Source of the DNA: Polaromonas sp. AER18D-145
GTDB taxonomy: Bacteria > Pseudomonadota > Gammaproteobacteria > Burkholderiales > Burkholderiaceae_C
Assembly (NCBI RefSeq): GCF_002379095.1
Contig: NZ_NBZV01000016.1
Location: 24,097 to 88,096 of the forward strand
Direction: 5' to 3'
DNA length: 64,000 bases
Below, one piece after another: positions 61,879 to 64,000 of this stretch; the stretch's first letter is position 1; every line of letters starts with the position of its first letter. A program made the position numbers and the translations under genes. The notes beneath the pieces are model-generated. The model ran no database searches. It was not told the origin of the DNA and worked only from the letters and a program-made list of their open reading frames with translations.

Positions 61879-62688
61879 TCACTCCTTGTAATAAACGACC
61901 TGGTGCGTGGTCACCAGCAATTGGCCGGCTTCGTTCCACAACTGCGCGGTCTGGTCGAAATAGCCGTTGCGAAAGGCCTGGGCCTGCGTCTGCCCCAGCA
62001 GGTAAGCGCTGCCGGTGGCCTGCAGCAAGGCTGCATCGGCATGGTAATACACCGTCATCGACACCGTGCCTATCGGCACCAGCAGCGGCCGGCGGCGCCA
62101 GACGCGCGGATAAAATACATCCGACAGCGCCGTCAGCGAGGCGAAATCCAGCGGACGGGGCGGGTCGTCGCGCAGCCACAGCAGGGTGCGGCTCGCGCCC
62201 TGGTCGGCCCCGTGCCATTCGACAGGAATCGCGCCCTCTGCAAAACGCATTTCATAACGTTTGACCCACTCGACCCGGGTCGGGCCGCCGGCCCGGGCGA
62301 CATCGGCCGGGGCCGGGACGGCCGGCATGGCGTGTTCGTCGGCGCCCCAGGTCTCGCGCCGCAAGCCGAAAAACGCGGTGCCGGTCAGCACCGTCTCGCC
62401 GTTTTGTTGCATCTCGATGACCCAGTGCTGAGTCGAGCGGTTGGTGCGTGCGGGGCGCGCACTCACGCTGAACGGCCCGTCCGCCAGCGCGGCGGCGAAG
62501 TTGACGGTCAGCGAAATCGGATCGCCCAGGCGCTGCGGATGCTGCAACACGGCGTTCAAGGCCTGCGCTGCCGTGACGCCGCCGAAGGGCCCGACCATGT
62601 TGGCATAGGCCGCGCTGGTGTGACCGAGACATGTGCCGTCGGCCTGCGCCTGCAAGGCCACCGCGGTATCCAAAGGATGAGAAATCAT
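61879..62688 (-). CDS. Acyl-CoA thioesterase, double-hotdog (TesB-like)
   Basis: 269 residues with two hotdog halves: SAAYANMVGPFGGVTAAQALNAVLQHP at the start, then ISLTVNFAAALADGPFSVSARPARTNRSTQHW, and C-terminal LTALSDVFYPRVWRRRPLLVPIGTVSMTVYYHADAALL. It hydrolyses medium or long acyl-CoA. It starts 27 bp after the alpha/beta hydrolase stop and is probably co-transcribed. Confidence 0.85.
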   Translation of the reverse strand: MISHPLDTAVALQAQADGTCLGHTSAAYANMVGPFGGVTAAQALNAVLQHPQRLGDPISLTVNFAAALADGPFSVSARPARTNRSTQHWVIEMQQNGETVLTGTAFFGLRRETWGADEHAMPAVPAPADVARAGGPTRVEWVKRYEMRFAEGAIPVEWHGADQGASRTLLWLRDDPPRPLDFASLTALSDVFYPRVWRRRPLLVPIGTVSMTVYYHADAALLQATGSAYLLGQTQAQAFRNGYFDQTAQLWNEAGQLLVTTHQVVYYKE

Positions 62689-62715
62689 GCTCGGAGTATG
62701 CCGCCGCCGTCGGTC

Positions 62716-63612
62716 TCAGGCAGTCGTGCCGGGGACGCCAGCCGCCGGGCGGGCCAGGCGCATCTGCTCGAGAATCTGCACCGTGTGCGGCCACAGGTTC
62801 TGACGGAACTGGTCGCGGAAAAAGCCGAAATGCCCGACGCGCCGCACGCCCAGTTCGCCCGGCGTGATGCGCTCAAAACTGCGCGGCGCACCGCTGTACA
62901 GGTTGATCAGGTTCTGCGTGCCGCGCCAGGTCATCAGTTCATCGTCGGTGATGGACAGCGCCAGCACCGGAAACCTGGCCTGCGCATAGGCCAGGCGCGC
63001 CCCCTCGCCTTCGGCGCCCACGCTGTAGAGCGGGTTCAGGCACCACTTGCGCCACTGCAGCACCACGCCGGCCGGCAGGTCGCCGACCTTCCTGAGCCTG
63101 CGCCCCGGGAAATAGCCGCACAGGCGTGTAGCCAGCGGCACCAGCACGTACCAGAAATACAGCACCACGCGCTTGAGCTGCGGCGCGTTGTCGCGCCAGT
63201 AACCACTGCCGGCGGCAATGCTGACCAGGCCGTCGACCTGGTGCTGGTTTTTCAGGAAACCCGGCAGTTGCGCGCCCAGGCTGTGACCCAGCAGGTAAAG
63301 CGGCGCCTGCGGCAGTGCAGCCTTGGCCGAGGCCACCACCGCGCCGTAGTCGCTGGCCCAGTCGAAAAGATCGGCCTGGAAGCCACGCAGCGAGCCATCC
63401 GGCGTACCGGGCAAGGATTCACCCGAGCCGCGGTAGTCAAACGTCGTGACGCGAAAGCCCTGGCCGGACAACCATTCGGCAAACGGCGCGTAGTAGTCCT
63501 GCCGCACACCCATTGCGCCGCCGATGACCACGCTGGCAAGCGCCGGCTCAGCCGATTCGTAGACCCGCAAGGCCAGTTGCGACGTGCCCGATTCCAGAAA
63601 CTGCTGTTGCAT
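62716..63612 (-). CDS. Alpha/beta hydrolase
   Basis: 298 residues with the nucleophile elbow LLGHSLGAQ, the oxyanion region VVIGGAMGVRQDYY, FDYRGSGES, the acid in LSITDDELM and the histidine in RRVGHFGFFRD. It is of the type annotated as hydrolase/lysophospholipase; the substrate is unknown. It may release acids that enter the acyl-CoA pathway downstream. No signal peptide is visible. Confidence 0.85.
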   Translation of the reverse strand: MQQQFLESGTSQLALRVYESAEPALASVVIGGAMGVRQDYYAPFAEWLSGQGFRVTTFDYRGSGESLPGTPDGSLRGFQADLFDWASDYGAVVASAKAALPQAPLYLLGHSLGAQLPGFLKNQHQVDGLVSIAAGSGYWRDNAPQLKRVVLYFWYVLVPLATRLCGYFPGRRLRKVGDLPAGVVLQWRKWCLNPLYSVGAEGEGARLAYAQARFPVLALSITDDELMTWRGTQNLINLYSGAPRSFERITPGELGVRRVGHFGFFRDQFRQNLWPHTVQILEQMRLARPAAGVPGTTA

Positions 63613-64000
63613 GACGTTCCCCTTAAAGAACCACGTAGCCGCCAGGGCGTAGCGAGCGGGATGAGCTGCAAGGCGGACGGAGCGGACCCACCGGAACGTA
63701 CTTCAGGTACGTGAGGATGGGGAGCACCGGACCAACGCCGCAGATCGCCCGCGCAGTAGCCCAAGGGCCTGTTCACCCTGTTTTCAGGAATGCGAACGCG
63801 GTGAAAACAGTGCCAATCAAGGCGCACGACGACGAGCGGACACCAGTCCGGTCTAGGAGCCTGTCGGACTTGAGTGCGCGCAAGCGATGATTTGCGGGCG
63901 AGGTGAATTTTTGAGGGCCCGAGTCGTGCTTTGCGCGTGATCGCACGATTGCGCGAAGCCTGGCAAGGCCTTACACGCTGTCTGTGGCCTTCGTTGGGCG
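63613..64000. other. Gene-free right edge
   Basis: No gene is supported in these 388 bp. They contain short palindromic stretches (for example CGTACTTCAGGTACG near 63697) and a block beginning GGAGCCTGTCGGACTT at 63857 that may be the edge of a repeat or insertion element continuing outside the window. Confidence 0.35.

Noticed and set aside
61903..63714. A 603-codon plus-strand frame
   Set aside because: Antisense to the thioesterase and alpha/beta hydrolase; no domain features.

Overview
The window is GC-rich, densely packed bacterial chromosome. It most likely comes from a betaproteobacterium of the Burkholderiales, close to Polaromonas/Rhodoferax/Variovorax (Comamonadaceae). This is inferred from the dapF-DUF484-xerC gene order, the Bug/TctC-type solute receptors, the class A RNase P RNA, and several dispersed short repeat families of a kind I associate with that group. 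No rRNA, tRNA, CRISPR array, phage module or complete insertion sequence was seen.

Layout. 0-6.8 kb: a 7TM sensor with a degenerate GGDEF domain, then housekeeping genes xerC, DUF484 and dapF (minus strand), a carboxymuconolactone decarboxylase-family gene and a secreted lytic transglycosylase. 6.8-8.2 kb: two minus-strand genes bounded like integron gene cassettes, with a convincing attC-like site between them; one is a frameshifted Mrr-like nuclease. 8.6-14.2 kb: two Bug receptors, a NUDIX/metallo-beta-lactamase fusion, a LysR regulator and a maleate isomerase. 14.26-14.59 kb: rnpB. 14.7-21.5 kb: an FAD oxidoreductase, a Fic protein whose motif histidine is glutamine, htpX, DUF3025, a NYN-LOTUS protein and pyrC. 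21.5-27.7 kb: a large XRE-ATPase-TPR regulator divergent from a duplicated truncated-globin/cupin module plus a methyltransferase. 27.8-32.3 kb: a GltIJKL-type amino-acid ABC transporter and a LysR regulator. 32.4-33.3 kb: an inverted-repeat-bounded (MITE-like) element and a ParE/RHH toxin-antitoxin pair. 33.3-35.7 kb: an Atm1-like ABC exporter and an acyl-CoA thioesterase.

35.7-63.6 kb holds the most coherent system: an acyclic-terpene-utilisation (Atu)-like catabolic region. A minus-strand operon encodes AtuA (split into two genes) and an enoyl-CoA hydratase. Divergent from it is a plus-strand operon with a branched-chain-type ABC transporter (livHMGF), an acyl-CoA synthetase and two tandem periplasmic binding proteins. 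Converging on that is an eight-gene minus-strand operon: TetR regulator, AtuB-like dehydrogenase, AtuC-like carboxyltransferase, AtuD-like acyl-CoA dehydrogenase, AtuE-like hydratase, AtuF-like biotin carboxylase, a second acyl-CoA dehydrogenase and a thioesterase. The 30-bp palindrome between the first two operons matches, at 25 of 30 positions, a 30-bp site just upstream of the tetR gene. This suggests one repressor controls uptake, activation and degradation. Further on are an ECF42-type sigma factor with its DGPF/YCII, SRPBCC and VOC partners (56.4-59.8 kb), and an AtuG-like dehydrogenase, a hydratase, a thioesterase and an alpha/beta hydrolase (59.8-63.6 kb).

At least five dispersed repeat families cross the window. 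One 55-bp family occurs eight times, five of them in frame inside conserved proteins (DapF, the metallo-beta-lactamase fusion, DUF3025, AtuC-like, AtuE-like).
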